The notes under the pieces were generated by a model that saw only the letters and a list, made by a program, of their open reading frames with translations, was not told the origin of the DNA and made no database searches. A program made the translations under genes and the position numbers. A stretch of DNA of 24,133 nucleotides from GBS-DC sp964451985 (GTDB taxonomy: Bacteria > Armatimonadota > Fimbriimonadia > Fimbriimonadales > GBS-DC), in NCBI GenBank assembly GCA_964451985.1, contig CAYVKB010000038.1, forward strand, positions 1 through 24,133. Direction: 5' to 3'. This document shows, piece by piece, positions 7,400-13,498 of this stretch (positions are counted from its first letter, which is position 1; every line of letters begins with the position of its first letter).

Positions 7400-8173
7400 A
7401 TGGGGTTTAATAATCCCGTGCGCTTTCTGTACTGGATAGACCTCCTGCTGGTGTCGCTCGTGATTTACTACTATTTACCAGATTTGACAGGCGAGTCGCG
7501 TGAGCGGTTGCTGAGCATAGACTACTGGCAGGCACGGCTGCGCGGGGAACATCTGATGACACGCGAAGGCGTGCTGTGGCGGGGCGACCCGCGCCAGCCC
7601 GTTGTCGCGCTCACCTTCGACGACGGTCCCGACCCCGAAACCACCCCACGCATTCTGGAAATTCTCAAGCAGGAAGGTGTGCGGGCAACCTTTTTTGTGG
7701 TAGGTACAAAACTAAAACAGCAGCCAGAGTTGGCACGGCGCATCGTTGCGGAAGGACATGCACTCGGCTGCCACAGCTACGACCATCAGCGTCAGACGGA
7801 ACTTACCGAAGAACAGGTGTGGCGTCAGATTCGGGACTGCCAGATACTGGCGCAGCGGGCGGGAGTAAAACTGGTCGCTTACCGTCCGCCGTATCTGGCG
7901 CAGAACGCGGTGGTGCGCCGTGCCGTACGACGCTGGGAAATGCCCATTGTGATGGCGACTGTACTGGGCGAGCCGGCACAGCCGACGTCGAACCATCGGT
8001 GGGTGTATCACTACGCCCGCCGCGCCCGCAACGGCAGCATCCTGCTACTGCACGATACCTACCCCCACACCGCCGACGCACTGCCTGAACTGATACATGC
8101 CCTGCGCCAGCGCGGATTCGAGTTCGCCACGGTGCCTGAACTGGTGCAAGCGCTTCAACAGGGCGCACCGTAA
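7400..8173 (+). CDS. Membrane-anchored polysaccharide deacetylase (NodB/CE4 family)
   Basis: A 257-residue protein with one N-terminal TM segment (about 9-26) and a NodB-homology domain. Visible CE4 motifs are TFDDGP (72-77; catalytic base and metal Asp), HSYDH (125-129; metal His pair), RPPY (162-165) and LLLHD (215-219). The family removes N- or O-acetyl groups from peptidoglycan, chitin-like or exopolysaccharide chains; the TM anchor suggests action outside the inner membrane. The usual motif 4 (Asp-Trp type) is not obvious in VMATVLGEPAQ, so the substrate pocket may differ. No Shine-Dalgarno precedes the ATG, and an in-frame TAG sits directly before it. A GTG at 7418 is an alternative start. 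The gene stands alone between a terminator and a repeat-rich gap. Confidence 0.85.
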   Translation: MGFNNPVRFLYWIDLLLVSLVIYYYLPDLTGESRERLLSIDYWQARLRGEHLMTREGVLWRGDPRQPVVALTFDDGPDPETTPRILEILKQEGVRATFFVVGTKLKQQPELARRIVAEGHALGCHSYDHQRQTELTEEQVWRQIRDCQILAQRAGVKLVAYRPPYLAQNAVVRRAVRRWEMPIVMATVLGEPAQPTSNHRWVYHYARRARNGSILLLHDTYPHTADALPELIHALRQRGFEFATVPELVQALQQGAP

Positions 8174-8192
8174 ATAGATTGCATTTTGTGCG

Positions 8193-8229
8193 GGGCACGG
8201 CGCCACCATACCCCGACCGCCACGTGCCC
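8193..8229. repeat. Imperfect GGGCACGGCG inverted repeat
   Basis: GGGCAC-GGCG (8193-8202) can pair with CGCC-AC-GTGCCC (8218-8229), with a two-base bulge. It shares the GGGCACGGC core with the hairpin 50 bases downstream, so the two may be diverged copies of one dispersed palindrome. Confidence 0.35.
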
Positions 8230-8253
8230 TGCACGCCACGCCATCATTTTTTT

Positions 8254-8282
8254 GTAGGGGTACGGCGTTGCCGTGCCCCTAC
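8254..8282. repeat. REP-like palindrome between convergent genes
   Basis: GTAGGGGTACGGC (8254-8266) and GCCGTGCCCCTAC (8270-8282) form a 13-pair stem (one G-U) around a three-base loop. A run of T lies before it on the plus strand, not after, so it does not look like a classical terminator for either neighbour. It resembles the dispersed palindromes found between genes in many bacteria. It separates the deacetylase from the nuclease gene. Confidence 0.55.
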
Positions 8283-8308
8283 TACCGAATAGTCCGCCCC
8301 AACCGCGT

Positions 8309-9229
8309 CTACAAGGAACGTAGGAACATCTCCAACTGCGTACAGCCGATGACCTGCGACCCTGTATCGCTCAGCCATCGTTCGGCGAACTCAGGGCTTG
8401 GCTCTTCGGGCAGCACCACTGCCGAGCGTTGCATGCCTACGTTCAACAGGCTGTTCCGACGCCGTATCTGGCGCGCATCCTCATCGCTAAGGGTGTCCGC
8501 ACTCTTGCACTCCACTACCGCAAGGCTCAACTCGTGTTGATACTCGGTCACCAACAGTAAATCCACCTCGCAGACTGCACCGCCTTCCGCCTCCAGCTTC
8601 ACATTCCGCAACGCCAGAAGCGAACGATCACCCAAAAGCTTCTGCGACGCCTGCGCCACATAGTATTCGAACCACCCGCCCGACAAGTAGTTATGCACAA
8701 ACGGCTGACGACGCACCCTGAGATACACCACGCGATCGTTACGGTTATAGCGATAGAAATCCAGCATATACAACTTGAACAATCGGTCGCAGATACCAGT
8801 CCATACACTAATTTCCTCAGGGCTTTTCTTACTCAAATCAAAACAGAGGGGGCGCGGGCGCTGCAGGGTCGCGCGCAGGTCTCGCAGCAGCGGGCGAATA
8901 ATTGCGTAGTGTCGCCCCATGAAATAGCTCAGATGCATACGCTCGCGTATCACAGTGTTCTCTGGCTTTACATCCATCGCTTCCACAATTTTCACTTGGC
9001 GTCCAGTCAGGTAGCGCTTCAGGTACCCCTCAGCGTGCGCAGTGGTGTAGACAGGTTGCGTCGGCACGCTTGGCGTCTCTTGCGATTCATAACCAGCGGT
9101 TTCAGTCCTCTCGTTCTCAACACTCACCCGGCACTGAATCTCCAACAGCCTCCGAATGGCTCGCAGCTCGTCCAGAATCTGGTTCAGCAATATCGGTACA
9201 TCTGTCTCCTTCACGATTCTTGTTGACAT
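8309..9229 (-). CDS. Solo Card1/DUF1887-like PD-(D/E)XK nuclease domain protein
   Basis: A 306-residue protein (from the ATG at 9229) of unassigned function. The C-terminal half has the restriction-endonuclease fold signature in the order known from DUF1887/Card1 effectors: LSGGWFEYYV (E188), CEVDLLLV (D223) and LAVVECKSA (E240, K242). The N-terminal half is charged and partly helical (VPILLNQILDELRAIRRLLE) and shows no Rossmann-like CARF domain, unlike Card1/Can2, which cyclic oligoadenylate activates. Known homologous domains cut DNA or RNA in defence; here that is inference from the fold. The start is uncertain: 9346 extends the frame by 39 residues, while a TATACT abuts the ATG at 9229 and a GTG lies at 9214. 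None has a Shine-Dalgarno. A decayed DUF262 gene lies upstream on the same strand. Confidence 0.6.
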   Translation of the reverse strand: MSTRIVKETDVPILLNQILDELRAIRRLLEIQCRVSVENERTETAGYESQETPSVPTQPVYTTAHAEGYLKRYLTGRQVKIVEAMDVKPENTVIRERMHLSYFMGRHYAIIRPLLRDLRATLQRPRPLCFDLSKKSPEEISVWTGICDRLFKLYMLDFYRYNRNDRVVYLRVRRQPFVHNYLSGGWFEYYVAQASQKLLGDRSLLALRNVKLEAEGGAVCEVDLLLVTEYQHELSLAVVECKSADTLSDEDARQIRRRNSLLNVGMQRSAVVLPEEPSPEFAERWLSDTGSQVIGCTQLEMFLRSL

Positions 9230-9398
9230 AGTATACAGTGGTACTGACAAGAATCCGGAAAAGTTCCCAGATTTCTCCCAACTTTTACAAGTCCTTTTAC
9301 CGCAAGCGTGTTTGTCCCTCTCAGGTTGCACGGAGAGTTCAGGCATTTCTTCAGATGAACCTATGATTCGTCGCGACGCTACGGATTAGTATTCAGGA

Positions 9399-9725
9399 TT
9401 AATCTCGATATCGATAAAACCGCGTTATGAAGTTGAATAATCGTAGCTTATGTTCGTTACAAACGATGAGGAGTCTCGGGGGCTTTCGCTTCGCATCAGT
9501 GTCTATAATTTCGTAGTAAGCGCACTGTTTCGCCGTGTCTGCCAGAAGAGAAAGTACCCAATTGGGTAGTCACTACAGATAGATCGAGTTCAGCAAATCG
9601 CGTACTTTCGCGCGCGACCAGACGAAAGGACGCTAGATGTCTGGTAAACCTATCTCCCCCAAATCTATGTCTTCTAAAAGTTTTTTGAGCGTGTAGTCTA
9701 CTTTCGTGAACAATACATCTGCCAT
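9399..9725 (-). pseudogene. Decayed DUF262 (GmrSD-type) gene remnant
   Basis: Reading down from the ATG at 9725 gives MADVLFTKVDYTLKKLLEDI, then DLGEIGLPDI, a TAG at 9635-9633, and RPFVWSRAKVRDLLNSIYL. Healthy DUF262 proteins read LPDIQRPFVW here, so the TAG stands where a CAG glutamine codon is expected. After two more stops, a shifted frame reads DYPIGYFLFWQTRR; the first frame then resumes as IDTDAKRKPPRLLIV and NEHKLRLF, where intact members have DGQQRLTSL. It ends at a TAA at 9399. So an N-terminal piece of about 110 codons remains, with at least three nonsense changes and frameshifts, and the rest is gone. DUF262 is the N-terminal domain of GmrSD-type modification-dependent restriction enzymes. 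Confidence 0.75.
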
Positions 9726-9808
9726 CGGTATGTTCTAAAGGTAACTTTACCTGTTACACAACCAAAACTGTCTCGCCTGATACTTTACCTTATAGTTAGC
9801 GGCTTGGG

Positions 9809-9847
9809 TCATCTCAAAATCCGTCTACTGAGGGATCCTTGAGATGA
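9809..9847. repeat. Nine-base inverted repeat across the histidine phosphatase stop codon
   Basis: TCATCTCAA (9809-9817) and TTGAGATGA (9839-9847) flank 21 bases and span the end of the phosphatase frame. It could act as a weak terminator stem; no T-run follows it on the minus strand. Confidence 0.4.
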
Positions 9848-10446
9848 TCTGTATAGTTCAGGAGGCTGACATAAAGGCGTTCGGTCGTGCGTTCCACGAT
9901 GGAGACGCCTGTGTTATCTAAGCGAATGCGCCGATAGGTTTGCACGTCGCCCGCCAACGCCTCGCAGAGGAGAATGCGCAGGCTGCCGCCGTGCCCCACC
10001 ACAACGACTTCGCCTTGCGGGTGTGTTTCAATCAGGTGTCGTCCGAACTGTTGCACACGCGCCCAGAAATCAGGCATTGGTTCAGCTTCGGGCGGCGTGC
10101 CCATCATCGGGTCGTACAGGTAGGTGAAGTGATGGTCAGGGAACCGCTGTTGCACTTCCTCGCTGGTTAGTCCCTCCCACAGTCCCCAGTGGCGTTCGCG
10201 TAGGGCGGGTTCGGCATGCAGTGGGGCGTTTAGCGCGTGGGCGATTGCCTGCGCTGTGTGGAACGCACGTTGCAGGTCGCTGCTGTAAATGGCGATGGGT
10301 TGCTCCACTCGTTCGGCGAGCCAGCGCGCCGCCTGCTCCGCTTGACGACGCCCTGTCTCATCTAAAGGTGTGTCGGAATGACCTTGAATACGCCCCACCT
10401 GATTCCACGGCGTCTGCCCGTGCCGAACGAGATAGACCTTCAACAT
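9814..10446 (-). CDS. Histidine phosphatase (phosphoglycerate mutase-like)
   Basis: A 210-residue cytoplasmic enzyme of the histidine phosphatase superfamily, branch 1. The catalytic RHG box is at residues 8-10 (LVRHGQTPWN; His9 becomes phosphorylated). Others are QGHSDTPLDETGRRQA, the second Arg in SSDLQRAFHTA (R60), RERHWGLWEG (about 83-92) and the second catalytic His in VVVGHGGSLR (H152). Length fits the CobC/GpmB/broad-specificity group; the true substrate (phosphosugar, alpha-ribazole phosphate, 3-phosphoglycerate) cannot be told from sequence. I chose the ATG at 10446 because the family starts directly before KVYLVRHG; a longer frame to 10566 would overlap the opposite promoter. No Shine-Dalgarno is present, but TACACT lies eight bases before the ATG, so the mRNA may be leaderless. 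Confidence 0.88.
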   Translation of the reverse strand: MLKVYLVRHGQTPWNQVGRIQGHSDTPLDETGRRQAEQAARWLAERVEQPIAIYSSDLQRAFHTAQAIAHALNAPLHAEPALRERHWGLWEGLTSEEVQQRFPDHHFTYLYDPMMGTPPEAEPMPDFWARVQQFGRHLIETHPQGEVVVVGHGGSLRILLCEALAGDVQTYRRIRLDNTGVSIVERTTERLYVSLLNYTDHLKDPSVDGF

Positions 10447-10454
10447 TGAGGAAA

Positions 10455-10460
10455 AGTGTA
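10455..10460 (-). promoter_or_regulatory. Candidate -10 box for a leaderless histidine phosphatase mRNA
   Basis: TACACT on the minus strand (10460-10455) lies eight bases before the ATG, and no ribosome site is present. Spacing suits transcription starting at or next to the start codon. No -35 was recognised. Confidence 0.35.
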
Positions 10461-10520
10461 CCTGACGGCAGGAATCCTTGTGGATGTGCGGTATTCTATC
10501 ATGCACTCCACAAAGTGGGG

Positions 10521-10526
10521 TATAAT
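10521..10526 (+). promoter_or_regulatory. -10 box (TATAAT) for the TPR gene
   Basis: A perfect TATAAT lies 78 bases before the TPR start codon. A small palindrome, CCACAAAGTGG (10509-10519), is directly upstream and could be an operator. The -35 region is poor. Confidence 0.5.
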
Positions 10527-10604
10527 ACTGCGACGGTAGATACGCCGCTCGTGCAACAAGCAGCATTTATCGGTAGTTATCTTATTAGGAGGTAGGCACG
10601 AGAT

Positions 10605-10955
10605 ATGGGCGACCCTAAGCAACTGATTGAACAAGCGTTCGCGCTCAAAAATGAAGGGCGCTATGAAGAGGCGGAGCAACTGCTCAAACAGGCGCTCCAG
10701 CGTAATCCGCACTCGGCAGAAGCGCATCACCTGCTGGGACTGGTGTATTGCTTCACGGGCTTATTTGACGAGTCATTACAGGAACTGGAGACTTCCGTGC
10801 GTTTGAACCCCGAAGCGATACAGCCCCGCTTAGACCTCGCGCTCACCTATTCGATGCTGGGCTATGAACCCGAAGCGCGACGCGAGCTGGAAGAGGTTCT
10901 CAAACGCGACCCTGCGAACGAAATGGCACAACGCCAGATTGTGTACTTTAAGTAA
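10605..10955 (+). CDS. Small tetratricopeptide-repeat protein
   Basis: A 116-residue protein made almost wholly of three TPR units (about 4-37, 38-71, 72-105), with the typical pattern of large and small residues and Pro at the turns (RNPHSAEAHHLLGLVYCFTG; LNPEAIQPRLDLALTYSMLG). There is no signal peptide or TM segment, so it is a cytoplasmic interaction module; the partner is unknown. AGGAGG (10587-10592) lies 12 bases before the ATG, slightly far but the only good site. It diverges from the histidine phosphatase and ends at a bidirectional-looking terminator. Confidence 0.85.
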   Translation: MGDPKQLIEQAFALKNEGRYEEAEQLLKQALQRNPHSAEAHHLLGLVYCFTGLFDESLQELETSVRLNPEAIQPRLDLALTYSMLGYEPEARRELEEVLKRDPANEMAQRQIVYFK

Positions 10956-10961
10956 GGAGAG

Positions 10962-10989
10962 AACGCCCCTGAGGTCCTCAGGGGCGTTT
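10962..10989 (+). terminator. Terminator hairpin between convergent TPR and LuxR-type genes
   Basis: AACGCCCCTGA (10962-10972) pairs perfectly with TCAGGGGCGTT (10978-10988), followed by a short T-run. It starts seven bases after the TPR stop and can also serve the minus-strand gene, where TTCTCTCC follows the stem. Confidence 0.75.
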
Positions 10990-11017
10990 GGCGATAGGGT
11001 ACAGCGTATTTTCCTTT

Positions 11018-11230
11018 TTACACTCCGACGAGTTCGCGCTCTTCGGTGGGGGCTGCGCTGTCGAGGGCATGGTTGAGCGAGCTGCCAAAGAGCTTATAGA
11101 GTACGTTCAACGCGGCTTGTTCGACCTGTTCCGTGGTAATCCCCAGCTGCTCAGCAATCGCTTCGGACTCCTGTCCTTGCGCAAAGAGATGCAGAATGTT
11201 CCGCTCACGCTCGGTCAGTTTGTAATCCAT
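11018..11230 (-). CDS. Small LuxR/GerE-type helix-turn-helix protein
   Basis: A 70-residue protein that is little more than a LuxR_C (GerE) DNA-binding domain: LTERERNILHLFAQGQESEA, IAEQLGITTEQV, then EQAALNVLYKLFG, matching the family pattern of Leu-Thr-x-Arg-Glu, Ile-Ala and Lys-Leu. It has no receiver or autoinducer domain, so it is either a constitutive or partner-controlled regulator. AAGGAGG sits nine bases before the ATG at 11230; the ATG at 11236 would leave only three. It has its own promoter, with the -35 inside the end of the upstream membrane-HTH gene. A nine-base direct repeat flanks the -10 (see the repeat entry), which suggests regulated, perhaps self-regulated, expression. Confidence 0.85.
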   Translation of the reverse strand: MDYKLTERERNILHLFAQGQESEAIAEQLGITTEQVEQAALNVLYKLFGSSLNHALDSAAPTEERELVGV

Positions 11231-11249
11231 CGGCATAGACCTCCTTTGG

Positions 11250-11276
11250 TGCTGAGAGGATTATACCTGCTGAGAG
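11250..11276. repeat. Direct repeat TGCTGAGAG flanking the LuxR-type gene -10 box
   Basis: TGCTGAGAG occurs at 11250-11258 and 11268-11276, 18 bases apart, on either side of the minus-strand TATAAT (11260-11265). The arrangement is typical of paired operator sites; which protein binds is not known. Confidence 0.5.
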
Positions 11277-11290
11277 ATGCGTCGTGTCAA
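11260..11290 (-). promoter_or_regulatory. Near-consensus promoter of the LuxR-type gene
   Basis: On the minus strand a perfect TTGACA (11290-11285) and a perfect TATAAT (11265-11260) are separated by 19 bases. The TGA within TTGACA is the stop codon of the upstream membrane-HTH gene. Predicted transcription start is about 20-25 bases before the ATG at 11230. Confidence 0.7.
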
Positions 11291-12108
11291 GTCGAATCGC
11301 GCGTCTCTCGAAAACTGGTATAAGTGCGGGAACCGTTGCGAGAGCCGTTGCGGGGCAGCGGGGTCACGACGGTCTCGTAGCCGTTGCCGGCGCGTCGGAC
11401 GTAGCCGCGCGATTCCAGCTCCTGTAGGTAATTGTAGAGCGTCTGGCGCGAGCAGCCGAGCCGCTCGGCGAGTTTGGTACGCGAGAGCGCGGGGTTCTCG
11501 TACAGAATCCACAGCAGCTGCTCCAGTGTTGCCTCCTTGTGCGAACCGTTGCCGTTGCGCTCTTCCATGCGGGCGACGGCGTAGGCAGGCACAGGTTCTG
11601 GCTCTGTCAGTTCTGGCTCGGCGGGCGTGCTCGATGCGGACTGTGGCGCAGGCTCGGGTTGCTGCTGCACCTGCAGCTTCAGCGCGTAGTTGCGATCCTC
11701 GCCGATAATCTCAATCAGCGCGAACATAATAATTGGTAGCGTCACCGACAGTAGGAACGGACGCAGGAACACCACCATCTGGTCGAACGCGCTTTTCGTC
11801 TCCAGCGGCTGTTGGTGCACAATCCCGTACAGATAGTTCGCATACGCGCTGATGAAGGTGACCAGTATCAGCACGCTCCAAAGGGGCAGCGTAGGGCGTC
11901 CCTGTCGCTTGCGTAGCTGGATACCATACGCCAAGCCCAAAATGCCTAAGTCGATCCCTAATGCCTGCACATAGCCCCAGAAGAGGTTGCCCTCTTCCAA
12001 AGTGCTAAAAGTATACGCCACGTGATGCACGCTGCCCGCCAGCACAAAGAGCGTGACGACCACCAGCAGCGCAGTGGAGAGCGGCATATCTTTCAGTTGA
12101 TAACGCAT
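11287..12108 (-). CDS. Four-TM membrane protein with cytoplasmic winged helix-turn-helix
   Basis: A 273-residue protein with four hydrophobic segments (about 11-30, 45-63, 75-97, 113-135), a Pro/Glu/Gln-rich linker (about 145-185) and a C-terminal HTH of about 50 residues (EATLEQLLWILYENPALSRT, KLAERLGCSRQTLYNYLQEL, then ESRGYVRRAGNGYE). With four TM helices both ends are probably cytoplasmic, so the HTH could bind DNA while anchored. The plan recalls DUF2637-type proteins of actinobacterial plasmids, but I cannot confirm homology. GGGAGG lies seven bases upstream of the ATG. It follows the sugar kinase and the 54-residue ORF by 57 bases on the same strand, so they may be co-transcribed. The ligand and targets are unknown. 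Confidence 0.75.
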   Translation of the reverse strand: MRYQLKDMPLSTALLVVVTLFVLAGSVHHVAYTFSTLEEGNLFWGYVQALGIDLGILGLAYGIQLRKRQGRPTLPLWSVLILVTFISAYANYLYGIVHQQPLETKSAFDQMVVFLRPFLLSVTLPIIMFALIEIIGEDRNYALKLQVQQQPEPAPQSASSTPAEPELTEPEPVPAYAVARMEERNGNGSHKEATLEQLLWILYENPALSRTKLAERLGCSRQTLYNYLQELESRGYVRRAGNGYETVVTPLPRNGSRNGSRTYTSFRETRDST

Positions 12109-12165
12109 GTGTGAACCTCCCTGTTGCTTCCACGCCCCAGCCTACGGGGCATTTCGGTAGAAGCC

Positions 12166-12330
12166 TTAAGTTTCCTGCCCCTTGTCAAGATTCCTGCCGT
12201 TTTCGGGGGCGGGTTGGGGCGTTCCGGGCGATGGGGACGCATCCGACGGTTCGGCAGGTTCAAAGGTGTAGTAGTAAATCTTGCGCCCGTCGGGTTTAGT
12301 CTCGACGCGTTTGTGCAAGCGGTGTTTCAT
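12166..12330 (-). CDS. Small unknown protein, translationally coupled to the ROK kinase
   Basis: A 54-residue ORF starting MKHRLHKRVETKPDGRKIYY and ending in a Pro-, Ser- and Asn-rich tail. Its ATG overlaps the kinase TGA as ATGA, and GGAGG sits seven bases upstream inside the kinase end, so it is very likely translated by coupling. The basic N-terminal half with a DGRKIYYYTF strand hints at a small nucleic-acid- or partner-binding domain, but no family is recognised. It precedes the membrane-HTH gene. Confidence 0.65.
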   Translation of the reverse strand: MKHRLHKRVETKPDGRKIYYYTFEPAEPSDASPSPGTPQPAPENGRNLDKGQET

Positions 12331-13358
12331 CGCCTTGCCTCCGCCGCCTGCCAAGCCAGCGCCGCGCCGCCCAAAATGCCCGCGTCCTCCAACCGCTCCG
12401 CAGGCAGAATCTGGCAGTCCTGCAGTAGGGTTGGAATGGTGTAGTCGCGGACGGTTTTGTGGATGGCGTCGAACAGGGGTGCGCCCGCTTTGGCAATCTG
12501 CCCGCCAATCGCTACGATTTCGGGGTTGAAAATGTGGACGAAGGTGGCAATCGCCACGCCCAGATACGCACCGATTTCCTGCCAGATGGCAATCGCGGTC
12601 GGGTCGCCTCCTGCGGCGGCTTGGCTTACTAATGCGGGCGTGATTTTGGCGGGGTCGCCTTCGGTGAGGGTGTTCAGCAGGCTATTGGGATTGCGCCGCA
12701 TGGCTTCACGGGCGAGTTCGATAATCGCGTCGCGTTGGGCATAGGCTTCGACGCAGCCGCGTGCGCCGCAGCCACAGCGTGGTCCTGCGAAATCGATAAT
12801 CGCGTGCCCCAATTCGCCTGCGCCGCCGCCCAAGCCCACCAGCAGCACACCGCCATCCCAGTAGGCGTTCCCCTGAATCTGATGGCGGGTCAGCACCACG
12901 CCACCGCCGATGCCTGTGCCCAGGGTAATCATTACCAGCCCACGCACTTGACCGCGCCCCACGCCATAGTAATATTCGCCCAGCGCGGCTAAGTTCGCAT
13001 CGTTGCCCATCACAACAGGCAGGTTCAGCCGCGCTTGCAAGGCGTCCGCCATCGGTACGTCGCGCCAGCCTTCGAAAATCCCATCGCGCACCTCGCCCAA
13101 GTTGGGCGCCCAGCGCACCACGCCCCGCGCCGAGTCGATGTGCCCTGGCACCGCCATCCCAATCATCACCGGCTTCGCTCCCGACGCGGCGATGGCTTCC
13201 TGCACGGTGAGGATAATCTGCTCTAAGGTGATTCCGAAGCCTTCCTGCCCACGCGAGGGGTGCTGCGCTGGAGGGGCAAGTAGCTCCCCTGAGCGGTTGA
13301 CCGCCGCCGCACGCACGTTCGTGCCGCCCAAATCCACGCCAATCACGCACTCCGCCAT
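12327..13358 (-). CDS. ROK-family sugar kinase (glucokinase-like)
   Basis: A 343-residue cytoplasmic kinase. It shows the ATPase-fold motifs DLGGTN (9-14, phosphate 1), GNDANLAALGE (118-127, catalytic Asp120) and TLGTGIGGG (145-153, phosphate 2), plus the ROK zinc signature GELGH (181-185) and CGCGARGCVE (195-204). This set fits ATP-dependent glucokinase feeding glycolysis, though ROK members also act on fructose, ManNAc or other sugars. There is no N-terminal HTH, so it is not a ROK repressor. About ten extra residues (around 160-178) separate the phosphate-2 loop from GELGH. There is no Shine-Dalgarno; TATACT lies seven bases before the ATG, suggesting a leaderless mRNA. It is coupled to the 54-residue ORF and followed by the membrane-HTH gene. 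Confidence 0.88.
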   Translation of the reverse strand: MAECVIGVDLGGTNVRAAAVNRSGELLAPPAQHPSRGQEGFGITLEQIILTVQEAIAASGAKPVMIGMAVPGHIDSARGVVRWAPNLGEVRDGIFEGWRDVPMADALQARLNLPVVMGNDANLAALGEYYYGVGRGQVRGLVMITLGTGIGGGVVLTRHQIQGNAYWDGGVLLVGLGGGAGELGHAIIDFAGPRCGCGARGCVEAYAQRDAIIELAREAMRRNPNSLLNTLTEGDPAKITPALVSQAAAGGDPTAIAIWQEIGAYLGVAIATFVHIFNPEIVAIGGQIAKAGAPLFDAIHKTVRDYTIPTLLQDCQILPAERLEDAGILGGAALAWQAAEARR

Positions 13359-13365
13359 CGGATGG

Positions 13366-13371
13366 AGTATA
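13366..13371 (-). promoter_or_regulatory. Candidate -10 box for a leaderless ROK kinase mRNA
   Basis: TATACT on the minus strand (13371-13366) is seven bases before the kinase ATG. No ribosome site lies between. Same layout as ispH. Confidence 0.45.
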
Positions 13372-13460
13372 CCTACTGCATGTATTCGTCTCCTCGCAGG
13401 ACGCGCTCCTGTAGATCAAGGCGTATATGTCTGCTGGGTGAACGGCTTTCTGCAAGGGAT

Positions 13461-13492
13461 GCGTGGCACGGACAAGAGTGTCCGTGCCACGC
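13461..13492. repeat. Perfect 14-pair palindrome after glnA
   Basis: GCGTGGCACGGACA (13461-13474) and TGTCCGTGCCACGC (13479-13492) flank an AGAG loop, six bases past the glnA stop on the minus strand. There is no T-run, so it is either a REP-like 3' stabiliser or a Rho-assisted stop. It shares the GGCACGG core with the palindromes near 8.2 kb. Confidence 0.7.
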
Positions 13493-13498
13493 TGTAGA

